Source: Schizophyllum amplum
Lineage: Eukaryota; Basidiomycota; Agaricomycetes; Agaricales; Schizophyllaceae
Direction: 5' to 3'
Assembly: GCA_007026445.1 (NCBI GenBank)
Contig: VDMD01000002.1
Location: 682,001 to 746,000, forward strand
Length of the DNA: 64,000 bases
Both the position numbers and the translations under genes were made by a program. The notes under the pieces were generated by a model. It had not been told where the DNA came from. It did no database searches and saw only the letters and a list, made by a program, of their open reading frames with translations. Every line of letters begins with the position of its first letter. Positions within the stretch are counted from its first letter, which is position 1. Positions 1 through 12,065 of this stretch are shown here, piece by piece.

Positions 1-328
1 GCGCAACCTGATATACAGCCACGTGGGCGAGTGCTTGCTGATGTTGTGCTAATGTCCGTTGCCCACACAGTACCAGTAGCTAGTGCCAGTGCTGGAGCAA
101 TGGTTGGCGAAAATCGCTGTCAAGGTCACATAGAAGAGACACGAGTTATCAGCGTAGGGGAGCAATACTCATTACAAGTGCCACAGATGTTGAATGCAGG
201 CGACGCTCGTATTGTAGTTACAAGATGCGGATATGGACAGCATACAGCATAATATGTCGTTTGGCACAGTGACAAAGTAGCACGACAACAATAAGGATAG
301 CAGAAGCAGACAGCGTGTCACCAGCCGC
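1..328. other. Intergenic left edge
   Basis: No coding exon, repeat or RNA gene is recognised here. The short open frames lack splice context and codon structure. The stretch lies downstream of the 3' end of the minus-strand zinc-knuckle gene and probably holds its 3' UTR. Confidence 0.4.
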
Positions 329-2203
329 CTAATCTCTTGTATACCCGCCCTTGTATCGCGGCCTGTTCGCCGTCCCGCTGCCGCTCGCCGCCGCAGGCCC
401 ATTTCCCCGACTACGAGGTGCGCCGCCTGAGCTGCGCGGCGGATTCCGAGGAGGCTTGCTGCTCGGCTTCTGGTACCCGCCGCGTTTCTCGCGCGCGCGG
501 GAGTCCTCGTAGGGCTGCGGCAAATCGTCGACGCGGATATGCAGGTCCCAGTCGTCCTCCTCGTCTCGACCGCGCCCGCGCTTGTCGCGGTTGTTCTGGC
601 GGCTGCGGCGGCTCCGGTTGTGACGCCCGCTCATGTCATCGTCGCTGTCGCCATCGTAGCGCCCAGTTGCCTGCCGCCCGTCGTATCCCATGCGCGACGG
701 CTGGAGCAGCTCCTCGTCCCGATCCCGCCTTGACACGCCCTTAATGTGGATCTCGGGCTTGCGTACCTCGGGCTTGCGTTCGCGCGGCTTGCTGGAGCTA
801 GCTTTGCCGCGCGTTTCTTGGCGGGCGAACCAGTCGTCCTCGTCGATTCTGTCCGACTGGCGCTGAGCGTGATCGCGGTTCGCTGCCATGGATTTCTTCT
901 TGGCCGCCTTGCCGACAGAGTATTCACGAGTGTCGTTATACGCGGAACGAGTCGCAGGTCGTGAAGCTTTGGGTCGGTCAAGCTGGGTCTCGGCGAACGG
1001 ACCGGACAGGATATGCTCATTACTGAATGCAGAGGGTTCAGGGTATTTGCGCTTCCCACTCTGACTGCAATGCTAGAATCTTGGTTAGTAAACGTGAAGG
1101 GCGTTTTCCACACGAAGATGTTCACATCACCCCAGTGTCCTGCCTCGCCACACTGGTAACAGAACTCGTCCCGAGCGATATATGCTTCGCCGCCCTGGCC
1201 AAACTGCGCGTTCTCCAGTTTGGCTCGGGCTTTGAGGGTCTCATCTCGCTCGGAGAAGCTCTTATAGCTGTACTGTCGCCACATGAGAGGACATTCCTGC
1301 GACGAAGTTAGTCGGCGGGCAACGTATGCGACGTCGTCACTGACCTGAGATATATGCAATCTGGAATCACAGCGATGGCAAGTATCCCCAAATTTGGCAG
1401 GGTTTCTGCTGTATTTGTTTGGACAGTCCTTGACGTGGATGAGGGAAGATATTATCCACGTAGACGGCGGTGCGTACAGAGACTAGATGGCCGCGCAGGC
1501 CGCAAGCAAAGCATGACTTGTTGACGGGACAGCCGGAGGTGTAGTGTTCGTTGCGCGCGCCGCAGGTCATACACTGTCGGCAGCAGTTTAGTAGGCGGCG
1601 AGGGAGGACAGCGTGAAACGCACGATTTTGACCGTGCAACTTCGAGTGTCGTGATCGCCCTCTGCACCACAGTTCTTACAGACGATGGTACGCTTCATGT
1701 CCTCCTCAGGGGCAAAATAGCGAGGCATCCCCTTGGGAAAAATCAGCAAAGCATGATTTAACACGAACTTAGGCGCGTACCCGTGTACTGTCATCAGCAA
1801 ATGAGAGGTACTCGACCTCGAAGTCGTCGTCCATCTTCTCCGGGGTGGGCGGACGTAGTATCTCCACATTCTCATCCAGTACGATCACATGTTCGGGCAG
1901 CAGCAGCGTAGATTCCTTGCTCTCCACGATAGGCGCCTTGAGAGCCAAGTGGCTGGGGACCTCTGCGGGTTGACTGTCGAGAACGAAGAGGTTCTGATCA
2001 TCGTCTTGTGGTTTGGGCTTGTCAGTCTTGGTGCGTTTGCGCTGCCGCGCCCTCTTCTTGACGCGTGGTTTGAAGGAAGAGTCGGCGGGGCGTTCTTCTG
2101 CCTCGCTGAGTGGGTGTTCCTCGTCCATGTCGGCATCGTCGTCGTCGCCAGTAAGATCAATGACTTCGCCCTTCAGCATAGTCGCAGTTCCGGTTGCAGA
2201 CAT
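329..2203 (-). CDS. Zinc-knuckle RNA-surveillance protein, Air1/Air2-like (TRAMP complex)
   Basis: Multi-exon gene. The first exon starts MSATGTATMLKGEVIDLTGD, and an acidic then basic N-terminal region follows. Joining exons gives five CCHC zinc knuckles in a row: CKNCGAEGDHDTRSC, CMTCGARNEHYTSGC, CFACGLRGHLVKDC, CHRCDSRLHISQEC and CYQCGEAGHWGDHC. Five consecutive knuckles is the hallmark of yeast Air1/Air2, the RNA-binding subunits that pair with Trf4/5 and Mtr4 in nuclear TRAMP to deliver RNAs to the exosome. The C-terminal exon is rich in Arg, Ser, Gly and Asp and ends near KGGYTRD, as in RNA-binding tails. The fifth knuckle is completed only if the last intron ends at the CTAG around position 1068-1071. 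It is divergent from the CAF16-like gene, with about 180 bp between the start codons. Another CCHC protein such as a Gis2/CNBP type is possible, but those have seven evenly spaced short knuckles. Confidence 0.82.
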
Positions 2204-2384
2204 CGCGTGCTAGTAGCGAAGGCGGCGAGGATTGAGTGAGGGAACGACTTGGTTGACGGATTTCGGAGCGGACCCACGAAGAGATCACTTTCCCACGACT
2301 GCTGTCACCATCTATCGTCACGGCTATGGTTGTCACGACTCACGGTTGCAGACTTGTACCCTCTCGAGTCACCTTACATCGGCA

Positions 2385-3533
2385 ATGGCAGCGCCAGAAG
2401 AAATGATCACTATCGAGAGCCTCACCTATCACCATCGCAATGTGCTGGAGCCGTCGCTAATTGACATCAACCTGCATTGTCCGAAGGGATCGCGTACTGT
2501 CCTCGTTGGTGCCAATGGAGGTGAGCGTCGATGGTCGTATGTAGGGTTTCTTCTGACCAACGTCCTCTCTAGCTGGCAAGTCAACCTTGCTGCAGGTCCT
2601 CGCTGGCAAGCGCATGGTAAAGGACTCTTCCATACGCGTGAAGGGGCAGGACGTTTTCCGCAAGACACCCGAGGGGATCACCTACCTTGGCACAGAATGG
2701 TGCGTTATCTCGTCACTGGGTCGTGCTTTGGTCTGAAGATGATTCAACAGGGCAATGAACCCGGTCGTGCGCCGTGATATTGTTGTCTCTGCCTTCCTCG
2801 ACTCTGTCGGCGGGTATCGGTACAAGGAGCGTCGTGATCGGCTGCTGGACATCCTTGATATCGACACCGATTGGCACATGCATGAGATCTCCGATGGGGA
2901 GCGCCGTCGCGTGCAGCTCTGCTTCGGGCTCATGATTCCGTGGGACGTGCTCCTGCTTGACGAGGTGGGTCGCGGTCTATCCGCTGTATACAGTCGCTGA
3001 TGCAGATACTGCGCACCGCAGGTTACCGTCGACCTCGATGTCATGGTGCGAGACGACCTTCTCAACTTCCTTGTCAAGGACAGCGAGGAGCGCGGGTCTA
3101 CCATCATATGTGCGTGTGCTACTTCGCAGATGCGACAAGCGCTGATGCTTCTCCAGACGCAACGCATATCTTCGATGGGCTAAATACGTTCCCTACTCAC
3201 GTCGCTCACATGCGCCTCGGCGAATTTGTTTCCCCGCCGAAGCCATGGACACCTGGGACAAGCTCTGAGACTCTCTATGCGGTCGCCCTGAGGTGGCTGC
3301 GAGAGGACCGTGCTCATCGTCTTGCGCTCGAGAAGGAGGGCAAAAAACCACGCGGCGCTCGCCGTGATGAGGTGAGACCTCCCACACCCACCTGCGAATC
3401 GTACTCAGCTAGCTATCTCAGACGGTTCCCTCGGACTCTGAGACCTTCTACCGCAAGTGCGTCCCCCGTTTGATTCTTTGGCTGCGCATTGGGGGCTTAG
3501 CACCTGTTTTACAGATACGACTACAGCCACTAG
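2385..3533 (+). CDS. CAF16: CAF16-like soluble ABC ATPase (CCR4-NOT associated)
   Basis: Single ABC nucleotide-binding domain without membrane segments. The ATG at 2385 gives MAAPEEMITIESLTYHH. Spliced Walker A is GANGAGKST across an intron at 2521-2572. A second intron at 2700-2750 gives GTEWAMNPVVRRDI. The signature is ISDGERRRVQLCFGL and Walker B is WDVLLLDE, followed after an intron by VTVDLDVMVRDDLLNFL. The D/H-loop region reads STIIYATHIFDG. Two final introns (one at 3372-3421) lead to the C-terminus FYRKYDYSH and the stop at 3531-3533. The signature and C-terminus match the Caf16/ABCI family; yeast Caf16 interacts with CCR4-NOT and Mediator components. All catalytic motifs are intact, so it should hydrolyse ATP. 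It shares a short divergent promoter with the Air-like gene, so two RNA-metabolism genes sit back to back. Confidence 0.88.
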
Positions 3534-4334
3534 GCGCCCATCAAGGACCCCGTTGATTCAACTCTGGATTCGATTCAACTCTCGCATATGACACTGTAGT
3601 ACTAGCTCAACCTTCAAGCATACCGGCCTCTGGAGCCCTTTAACACGGCCTTCACCATGTAGCACTAGTTCAACCTCACATCGACGGCTATGAATATCAA
3701 CTCTCTATAAACGTATCTGTCATATACTACTTGACCGTGTAACAAGCGAGGGCGCTGCCTTTGAGGCCCGGGGGTAAGCACGTTCGAGGGTGGTCATCAG
3801 GGTAGCATTACAAGCGCTCGGCCAGCAGGCGTTGTAGTATCGCCGGAATGTTGCAGTGATTGAATGGCCGTTGCCAGTGGCATTGGTCTGTACTCGTCTA
3901 GCATGGCAGGCTCGAAGGCGGTCTCGCCCAATGACCAGGAGATTATGGAGGTTGCTGTAGGTACTCTTGCATGAGTTCAATCAGCTGTTATTTGAACCCG
4001 CGTTGTTGCGCGCACGAGAAGGGCCTGAGTAACCAAGGAAGCCAAGCCGGCCGCGTGTGGGTCCTGGACAAACATGCGGCACGTGCCGGTTGCATTCTGT
4101 GCGTTCCCACGATGTAACGGTCACCGGCTTGTGACCGAGAGCGCCCTCATTCCTCGTCCTGAACCACGTCGTCCGATTCGCCTTCGCAGCATTGCCCGTC
4201 GCTAGCGAACCCAAGTAGAGCTGACGCTGCTGGGTAGTAAGGCTCAGGGCCTTTGACCACATATCAACCCTCCCTGTCTCCGCGACGCTGTCAAACTCCC
4301 CCACGTTCTTTGTCTTTCCTTGGTCCCGTTCGTT
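3534..4334. other. Intergenic, no gene seen
   Basis: About 800 bp between the CAF16-like stop and the Opy2-like start. A loosely repeated stretch resembling TGTAGYACTAGYTCAACC occurs near 3595 and 3658. The minus-strand open frames here have no recognisable domain and are not called. The last few hundred bases are presumably the promoter and 5' UTR of the Opy2-like gene. Confidence 0.4.
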
Positions 4335-6321
4335 ATGCAAATCGATGGTCTCTTCTCCCGCGACGACTGCAAAGTGTGCGGCGCAACGCCGTCGTGCAAT
4401 TGTGCAGCAGACCAAGAGTGCTTTGTCGTGAGCAGGTGCGTTGCCCTCGACACAACGCCGCAGCCAGTCATCTTATCAACCCTCTTCTGCTCCCAGGGAC
4501 TGCTATAATTGCGCTTCAATCAAGTGCATCAGCAGCGCTTCCTCTGGCGGAAGCTCCACTGGCTCGGGGGGCGTCAGCTCTGGCGCGCTTGCCGGTGCTG
4601 TTATCGGTGTGCTCGTTGCCCTCGCCCTCATCGTTGGCGGCTACTTCTGGTGGCGCAGGCGGCAGGCGGACAAGAAGGCTGCCGATCCCAACGCACCGAA
4701 GGACAAGCCCGCCTCTGCCGCAGACGTCCTCAGCAGGCCCGACCCCATCGAGAAGCCGACCTCGCGCCCGCCCACGGAGCATACCGTGCGGGTTTACTCT
4801 TCCTCCTCCAACACTACCATCGACCTGGACCCGGAGTCCCAGTCCCACCGCCATGTAAGCGAGGCGATGACTGGGTACTCCAATCCGTTTGACGACGCCA
4901 ACTCGATCCAGACCGCAGGAACGGAAGGCACCAATGTCATTCCCATTGCGCTTGTCACTCCCGAAATCCGGCGCTCTGGAGAAGCCGCGTCTGAGACGTC
5001 GTCTCTCCCCACCCGTCCGCCTCGTAGTCCCAACCTTGACCTCAACCTCGAGCACGTCAATGTATCTCGCGACAACGTCATGAACGGCTCGCCGTCTGCG
5101 CGCTCCGGCGTGTCCGCCTTCACCTCGAGGAACTCGTATCAATCGAATGCGAGCTACTCCAGCGACTTCCTGAATGATACCCCCGTCATCATCACCCCAT
5201 CTAAGGGAGCGGTGCGGCAGGTGCTAGGCGCTGTCAAAGCGGAGCTTGTCAGCGCACCGCCTGGACAGAACGGAGACGGTCTGAAGGTCCCTGGCCTAGC
5301 GCCTAAGCCCGCAGCGTCGTCTCCTCTGGCAGTCACCTCGTTCGGGCCGTCGGATATAGTGAGGGAGGAGGATGAGAACGTGCAGGAGCTGGAAATCAAG
5401 GATCCCTTCAGCGACGTTAATGCGTCCGCTCTGGCCACTGGCGGCTTCTCCTCTAGCTCCCCCCACGGTAGCACGACTACCTTTGGCGGCGAAACGTCGC
5501 GGGATCGTCACGACTCAGAGCTGAAGGAGCCGACCTCTTTACCATGGGCGAACGCCGGGGGATCCAGCCGGCCCTCCAGTGTCGGCACTCAAGCCGGGTC
5601 TATCATCGACATCGGCAGCGCAACACGCGTCCAGGTTGGCTTTGGTACTGTCAGCAGCGCCGGCAGCACACCCGCTACCGATGGCTTCCCGCGTTCGCCC
5701 TATCGAACAACGATGGGCAGACTTGTGACGCCGCCAGCTGCAGCAACCGGCATGTCGGGCTCTCTAGTGGACCAGCAGCAGGAAGCGCTCGCCCATGCGC
5801 AGGCGCAGGCGGCGCAAGCCCGCGGCCGATTTGCTGGAAACCGCACATCTGCTACTTCTGTCATGACAACTGCGTCTCGCACGGACTCGCTCCTCGAGGC
5901 CTTCCCCTTCGTTCCTCCCTCGCCCATCTCCAACCTGCCGACGCGGACACCGCCAGCGTCGCCTCTGAGTCAACAGACCATGCATCCCAATATTCCCCCA
6001 ATCCCTACGCTGCCCAAGTCCGCGGCTAATATCGCGGAGGAGAGCGACCTCCCTGCGCCACCGTCTCGCAAGATGTTGGGCATGTCGACTGCTTCGCAGA
6101 TGTCAACGGCGTCATCTGGTTTGGGCTCCTTCCCATTCCAGATCGACTCCGATCCGGGCTCGGACGACTCTCACGGCGCCGCTCCTCCCACGTCTTATCC
6201 GCAAGCATATAACGACCGGCACAGGGCAAGCCTGGACACCCTGGCTATTACCAGCGACCTCTCCTCGTTCCCGCTAGGGTTCGACAGGGACAACGTCCAC
6301 CCGCACGACAGGAAGTCATAG
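4335..6321 (+). CDS. Opy2-like single-pass membrane anchor (HOG/MAPK signalling)
   Basis: Two exons joined across an intron at 4436-4496. The short ectodomain has eight cysteines in the Opy2 pattern: CKVCGATPSCNCAADQEC, then RDCYNCASIKC. It is followed by a Ser/Gly linker, one membrane helix (AGAVIGVLVALALIVGGYFW) and a basic stop-transfer RRRQADKK. The roughly 590-residue cytoplasmic tail is Ser/Pro/Thr-rich with many SP/TP sites, a conserved-looking VRVYSSSSNTTIDLDPESQS stretch and an end at VHPHDRKS. Yeast Opy2 anchors Ste50-Ste11 at the membrane in the Sho1 branch of the HOG pathway, and basidiomycete relatives keep the Cys domain and membrane helix with a divergent tail. There is no classical signal peptide before the Cys domain (MQIDGLFSRDDC), consistent with a reverse-signal-anchor topology. 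Start at 4335 is the first in-frame ATG after a stop. An extra 5' exon cannot be excluded. Confidence 0.72.
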
Positions 6322-6883
6322 TCATACCTTGTTCGTCCTCTCACGCCAGTTTCCGATATGCCCTTCACTCTTTCCAGTTCCAGGTCCGTGGGCCTGTGGG
6401 ATATGTATCATGTACAACGGCGAATGTATCCCTTGCGCGATCATCCAGCGCTACCCGTGCATACGTTCACCTTCTAGACTACGTTCTTACCAGTGCGAGG
6501 CGGGCTCGCTCGCGAGCCGGTTGTCGTCTTCGTGTAATTACTTACTTGCTTGCTGGTCGTGGGAGTCGTGTTCAAACTGTCTGCTTTTTCTTACTTGTCT
6601 GAGGGGTTCATTTGTGTGTTCTTATTTATAGTATGCACATTCGGCTGACGACTGGCGCCTGTAGCTAGCTTAAACGAGAGCCAACGAAGATGAACTTCAC
6701 GAACTGGGGACGCTCGTTGCTCATTGCTCACGTGAACTTACGTAAATGGTGGCAGGACCGGTGAGCCGGCGGCGTCTCTTGTTCCTCGAGGACGACAAGT
6801 CACAACGGCGAGGGTCTTTTCGTCTTTATATCTGCTTTCCTTGCAACAGCTTGTCTATTGGGAGCCACCGAACGTGTCTCAAC
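6322..6883. other. Intergenic promoter region with a CACGTG box
   Basis: About 560 bp between two plus-strand genes. It has a pyrimidine-rich 3' UTR-like part. A palindromic CACGTG E-box at 6729-6734 lies about 150 bp upstream of the E2-IBR start codon and is a candidate bHLH site. No gene is seen. Confidence 0.4.
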
Positions 6884-9800
6884 ATGTCCGAGCGAGAGGT
6901 TCAGCAGCTCGTGGAGATGGTGCGCGATTGCCCCGCGAGCTGCACATGTTCTGACCTTTATCGGCAGGGGGCAACAGCTGCGCAGGCGCGGGCTGCGTTG
7001 CGAAAGTACAAGGATGTGATGGACGCCGCTGAGAAGTTCTTCGAAGGCGAATTTGCGGATGTCAAGGACCAGGATGGCGACACGGCCATGGCGGCGGCGT
7101 CCTCGTCAACGCGCTCGAAGGGGTTGACGGTGCGTTTGCCCTCAACCACTTGAATCAGGACTGATACATGTTCAAGACGCCTGAACCGGAGGAAGAGGAC
7201 GACGACGACGACGACGACGAAGAGGATGGAGGTGATGACGCAGAAGAGGACGATGACGGTGCATATATTCATTGCGGCGCGTGTTGAGAGCATATACTAA
7301 CGAGCACGCATCCAGACGATTTCGTCGATTACGACTCAGATTTTGGAGACGGGCCTACCGCCAATGGTGGCGCGCAGGCTGATCCCTACGCAGGTGCGTG
7401 CTTGTCCACGAACCCGTCGCACTTTCGGCTCATCAGCGCGTCAGGCATATTCTTCTCGAAGGATCGCCGTGAAGAGGTCATAGAGGTCGAGGAAGAACCT
7501 GAAGAAGTAACCCTAGCAGACGGCCGGCAGGCGAAGCTCATGACCCAGGGGAAGTGGATGAAGGGCTGCGCCGAGGGATCCGAGCAGAGCTTCCTCTTCC
7601 AGCTTTACACCCAGCTCAGCGACGGCGCGTGCCCTTGTCCCAATTCCGACTGCAGCTACACCGTCAGCCGGCACAAGCGTGACTTCTTCACGATATATGT
7701 ATGTCGCGACGCGGAACGTAAGCGCGCATGCCCTGACGATGCGGACCAGCCGTCTTTCACGCAGTATATTGACCATCTGCGTGGAATCCTGCGAAAGAGG
7801 TGTCCGTCGTGCCGCACAGAGTTTTGCTTTGCGTGCGGCGAGCACGTCTCTTTGGACAAGGTCAAGCGTCCCTCCATGGCGCAGGACGACAACCCTCTCT
7901 TTCATTGCTCAAGCCTGCAGGGCGTGATTTTGGGCGTCGGCCTGTCCATGTTGGAGCAGATGTTCATCGAACAACGCGAGCAGGCGCCCAGCCGAAGCGG
8001 CGAACGGACTGCCAAGCGACGAAAGACACAGACCCCGAAGATATCTGCCGGCGCTACCGATGAGGATGAAGACGACGCTTACTACACGAGTTCAGTCGGA
8101 AAGAAAGCGAAAGGCGGAACTGGCTACGCCGGCGATTTGAAGGAGGATGTAAGTGCTTCACAAGAGCGTTGCGTACATTGACTGACGGTAACAGCTGACC
8201 GGGCAACAAGAAGCTATGGCCTTGCAACAAGCGAAGGACAAGCAGATATCCGCGCTTTTGTGCCAAATACGCGAGTACCTCCCGTCACTACGCAGACCTG
8301 GCGGCAGCCGAACCAGCGATTACCTTGTGCATCCGACCGCGCTCGCCCATCTACGTCGACGGTTCAATTATGTGTGCAGTACTCTCTTGAGAAACGATTC
8401 GCTTGCCGACATGTCCGAACGTAACATACTCTACTTTGAATTGCTAGAGTGGCTTGAGGTAGGGCCATCCTATCGTCGTCGCACGTCATTTTGTAACCCC
8501 TTTGCAGACTATCTCGAACCACGAAGCTTTAGCGAGCATGATGGGAATGCCCATCATGGTACCTCAGTCTGTAAAGACGACAACAACGCGGAAAACAACG
8601 AGTGGTCCACCTATTCGCGAGCGCACGATCGTATACGAGGGCAGCGCAGGACCGCGCGAGCTTCTCGAATCGATCGCCATCCAAGCGAATGCCGCGCTCA
8701 AGGGGCTGGAGGGCATGAAAGCGCAAGAACCCATCGAGGTTGAGCTCACGGAGGAGCAGAAGCGCATGACGAACGACAACAAGGGCAAATCTCGTGAAGA
8801 GCCTAGGGCGATGAACGAGGAGAACGAGAAGCTGTACAGCTTCTGCACGCGTATCCTTGCTACCGCCCGGGCGATCGACCGCTCGCTGCGAGAGACGAAG
8901 GGCGACGCGTTCGTGAAGCGCCTCCACGACTCGTTGCCGAAGGTCAGCACCAGCGCCGGTGCAGAGGCATATTCCGTGGAGGCTAGTGCCACGGAGGAGG
9001 GCACGATGAAGGCATATGTGGACTGGGCGACGCAAGTGCGGTTCGAGTACTGTGATCTGTCGATTCCGGATTCTTCGGAGGGCGAGGACGCGACGCCGCA
9101 CTACAAGTTCTTCTACAACAATGAGGCGCGCATGCTGGCTACCTCAGATATTCCGAAGCGCTCGTTGGCTATTGCGAAGGAGGTACGCACCGCTTCCTAT
9201 ATCTCTGACGCTGATAAAGGGCATCTGACGAAAAGCACAGCTTGCTACTTTGACCACCAATTTGCCCGTGGCGTGGCACTCGTCCATCTTCCTGCGCGTC
9301 GACGAGACACGGGTAGATGTCATCAAGGCGCTCATCACTGGTCCAGAGGGTACTCCGTAAGTATGCCTTAGATCTGAAGCAGCTGTTTGCTCACATTAAC
9401 CAAAGGTACTACAACGGATGGTGAGGCTCATCACCGCCGTCCCCTGACTGTTGTTCACGCCTGTATAGCTACATGTTCGACATCTTTCTGGGCGCCACCT
9501 ATAACCAGTCTCCTCCTAACGTCAAGTACATGACGGTGAGTAGTACAGTCACTTGTCGCCGTTCGACTGCTAATGCTGGATAGACCGGTGGTGGGCAATA
9601 CCGCTTCAACCCGAACTTATACGCAGTACGTCTGCTCACCAAAGGTCGCATGCAATGAACTGACGCGAGATGATTAGGATGGCAAGGTTTGCCTGTCGCT
9701 GCTGGGTACATGGCAAGGTCCCGGTTGGGTGTCGGGCAAGTCCACCTTGCTGCAGGTCAGTCTTAGCAACCATGGCGTGCGCGTGATCGCTCACGTCCTC

Positions 9801-10241
9801 CAGGTCCTCATCTCCATTCAGTCCATGATCCTATGCGACGAACCGTACCTGAACGAGCCCGGCTGGGCGAACGGTGCAGGCACTGCGCCATCCATTGCCT
9901 GTAGGTCTACACTTACACAAATTGCCCTCACCCACTCAATTTGTTTATAAGACACGAAGAACTGTCGGCGCATGAACGTTAGGATCGCCATGCTGGGCAA
10001 TCTGAAAAACCCGCCGGAGCCGTTCGCCGATATCATCCAGACGCACTTCCGTCTCAAGGCTCGCTCAATTTCGGAGCAGCTCGACAAGTGGCTGGAGGAA
10101 GACGACGGAGTCGGTCTGACGCAGGATGGGGGTGGTATCCCGAGCGCAGCGTCGCACGCGCGGGGGACCGCGGCAGAGAGGAGCTCGTCGGCGTTCTCCA
10201 GGGATGTGGCAGAGCTCAAGGCTCTGATGGCTAAACTATAG
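6884..10241 (+). CDS. BIRC6-type E2 ubiquitin-conjugating enzyme fused to an IBR-like zinc module
   Basis: Multi-exon. It starts [16 protein letters not shown], a UBA-like helical stretch ([20 protein letters not shown]), followed by a very acidic Asp/Glu linker encoded partly by a GAC triplet run near 7200. A Cys-rich module contains CPCPNSDC and, after an intron, [15 protein letters not shown], resembling an IBR/RING zinc fold. The C-terminal third is a UBC fold of the BIRC6/BRUCE type: [20 protein letters not shown], then [20 protein letters not shown], the catalytic cysteine in [14 protein letters not shown], and LNEPG further on. Typical BIRC6 features (TTGG, RFNPNLY, GTW) are all present, so it should be an active E2. 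Order zinc module then large E2 suggests an E2/E3 hybrid acting without a separate ligase. The sequence ends [10 protein letters not shown]. No BIR domain is seen. Confidence 0.85.
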
Positions 10242-10787
10242 GATTGATGGACATTCTTGACGCATTGATGAAGGTGGTCAGCAAGCAGGAAGGTTGGCTA
10301 CGGCTGAGAGATGGACTAGAATAACTTGTCGCGCGGTTGTTACATTACCTACCGTCCCGAATATACAGTAATGCATTGGCTGCCAGTGCTGCTTTGCGAT
10401 CTATCGAGCATATCGCCACGGTCAGGCCTTCAAGCTTCAAAGCTTTAAGCATACAGTGCCTTGTCGATTGATGTGAGCTCAGCGTCGACAGAACTTGCTC
10501 ACGAACACGTCACAACTTACATTCAATCTCTTACTCTGCTCGCGCACCTTCACCTTCACCTTCGCGATCGGATTCAGGATTATGCTTGCAAGGATTTCCT
10601 CAGCCGCAACGACGGCTCCGAATTGGTGACGGCTGGACTGCTCAGAGGCTCGCGGGTCGACCATTTGACACATTCAAGGTTTTCCCGAGACAGACACATT
10701 CAGAACAGATGCCAGCGCTCAGTATAGTCACGGTTGGCTCGATATGTATGCATATGGTAGGCAGCAAGACATTGCATTCAGTGAGCA
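10242..10787. other. Intergenic, no gene seen
   Basis: This is 546 bp between the convergent E2-IBR gene and the first copy of the uncharacterised duplicated gene. It holds the 3' UTRs of both. No repeat or RNA gene was recognised. Confidence 0.4.
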
Positions 10788-11684
10788 TCATAAGGCTTCA
10801 TGGCGGCCTCTGTTGATACACAATGCATCTCCGGTTCGCTTCTTGTGCTGTCTGAGTCGATGAGTAAGTTCGACCTGAGACATAATCAGCAAATATCATG
10901 TATATGCAGGAAAAGCCATACATCAGTCTGAATGAACATTCCAGGCGGTGCCTCTGCAAAGGGATCACGGGGGATGTTGTCCACGGACACAGAGGGGCCG
11001 TTGCGTAGTACAATGTCTGCTTCTGCGACTGCGATAATCTGGCGACATGCTTCAGCTTGAAAAGCGAGGCACCTATCCCAGTAGTCCTTGCGCTCTGCCG
11101 TCTGTTGAATTATGAGCCTCAGTTCGATGTTATTGACGATACGAGGCAGGCAACATACTTGTGCGGCCAGTTCTTGGGCGGTCTGCGACGCGTCAGTGTC
11201 GTCCTTGCACATATCGCACATGGGACGTACCATTTTCTTGGGCGGCGGCTCTCGACCGAGAGGTCGCCCCGAACATGCCCAAACCTCTTTCCCTTCATAG
11301 AACAACTTGTACGCGCCATCCCTGTCTAGCTCGGCAACGTAGACCATCGGGTTGCCGTACCCATTCCACCCCTGCTCTCGCTTGTCACAGCAGTCAATCA
11401 GCTTGAAGCCGATCATGTTGGGGCGGGGGAGTGAGGTGCCATCGCGAAATTGCAGTCGGATTTCGTCCGTGTCCCAGGATTGCTTGCAGTGGAGGAGGAC
11501 GATGTGCTTCGTAATGAATTTGCGCGACATGATCTTTCTCGGTTTCCGCAGGTGGGCCTCCTGGATGGGGTTCGCGAGGGCAAGGTCAATTACTCGGCAT
11601 GCGGCTCCAGTGCGACTAAGTACACACGTAAGCCGGGAAGCTGTTTGGGGCCGCCTTCGACGTCTGGGTATTCACTTTAGGCAT
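10788..11684 (-). CDS. Uncharacterised protein, duplicated family, copy A
   Basis: Not recognised. The reading starts at the ATG ending at 11684 (MPKVNTQTSKAAPNSFPAY). An intron then leads to EAHLRKPRKIMSRKFITKHI. The body contains VLLHCKQSWDTDEIRLQFRD, IGFKLIDCCDKREQGWNGYG and LFYEGKEVWACSGRPLG. Two internal stretches, near PPPKKM and ELAAQ, have GT..AG ends and lengths of 48 and 57 bp, and are probably introns that stay in frame. A final intron joins MFIQTD to VELTHRLRQHKKRTGDALC, ending near INRGRHEAL (stop 10788-10790). It is a close paralogue of the plus-strand gene at 21.3 kb, in inverted orientation about 10 kb away; copy A lacks the exon duplication found there. The Cys/Trp-rich conserved core suggests a small folded domain. 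No function is inferred. Confidence 0.68.
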
Positions 11685-12065
11685 GCCAGAGTAGACGGTT
11701 ACTGATATATGTAGTCGCCTGAGGTGAGATGAGGCAACAGTAAGCGAAGGTGACCGACTGCGGTCAAGATGTGTTATGTTTACACTGGTTTACGCGCTGT
11801 TGAACCCTCAAGGCCGGTCCGATTGATGAAGCCGCCAAGAGCATGTGATTTGCATGTGACTGTCACGCGAGCGCTCATTCCCGATTGCAGCAGTGGCAAG
11901 CGCCCGACAAGCACATCGCTGAATATCATACATACATGGGTAGTGTTGTACAGTCCGCATAGCAATTGTAGTAGTAAAAACTTCCTTCCAGGATGTGACG
12001 CGGCGCCTCCCCGCCAGTACTCATATGCACCATTAGACGCCATCCACACTGAGGCCCACAAACTC
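11685..12065. other. Intergenic, promoter of copy A
   Basis: About 380 bp between the start of copy A and the 3' end of the ABCD transporter gene, both on the minus strand. No repeat or gene was recognised. Confidence 0.4.

Noticed and set aside
3981..4060. Possible tRNA B box (GGGTTCAAAT on the minus strand)
   Set aside because: No matching A box or stem pairing was found around it.
3981..4415. Minus-strand 144-residue open frame upstream of the Opy2-like gene
   Set aside because: It overlaps the Opy2-like first exon on the other strand and has no recognisable domain.
7194..7222. GAC triplet repeat
   Set aside because: It is a short in-frame poly-Asp run in the acidic linker of the E2-IBR gene, common in such linkers and not a separate feature.
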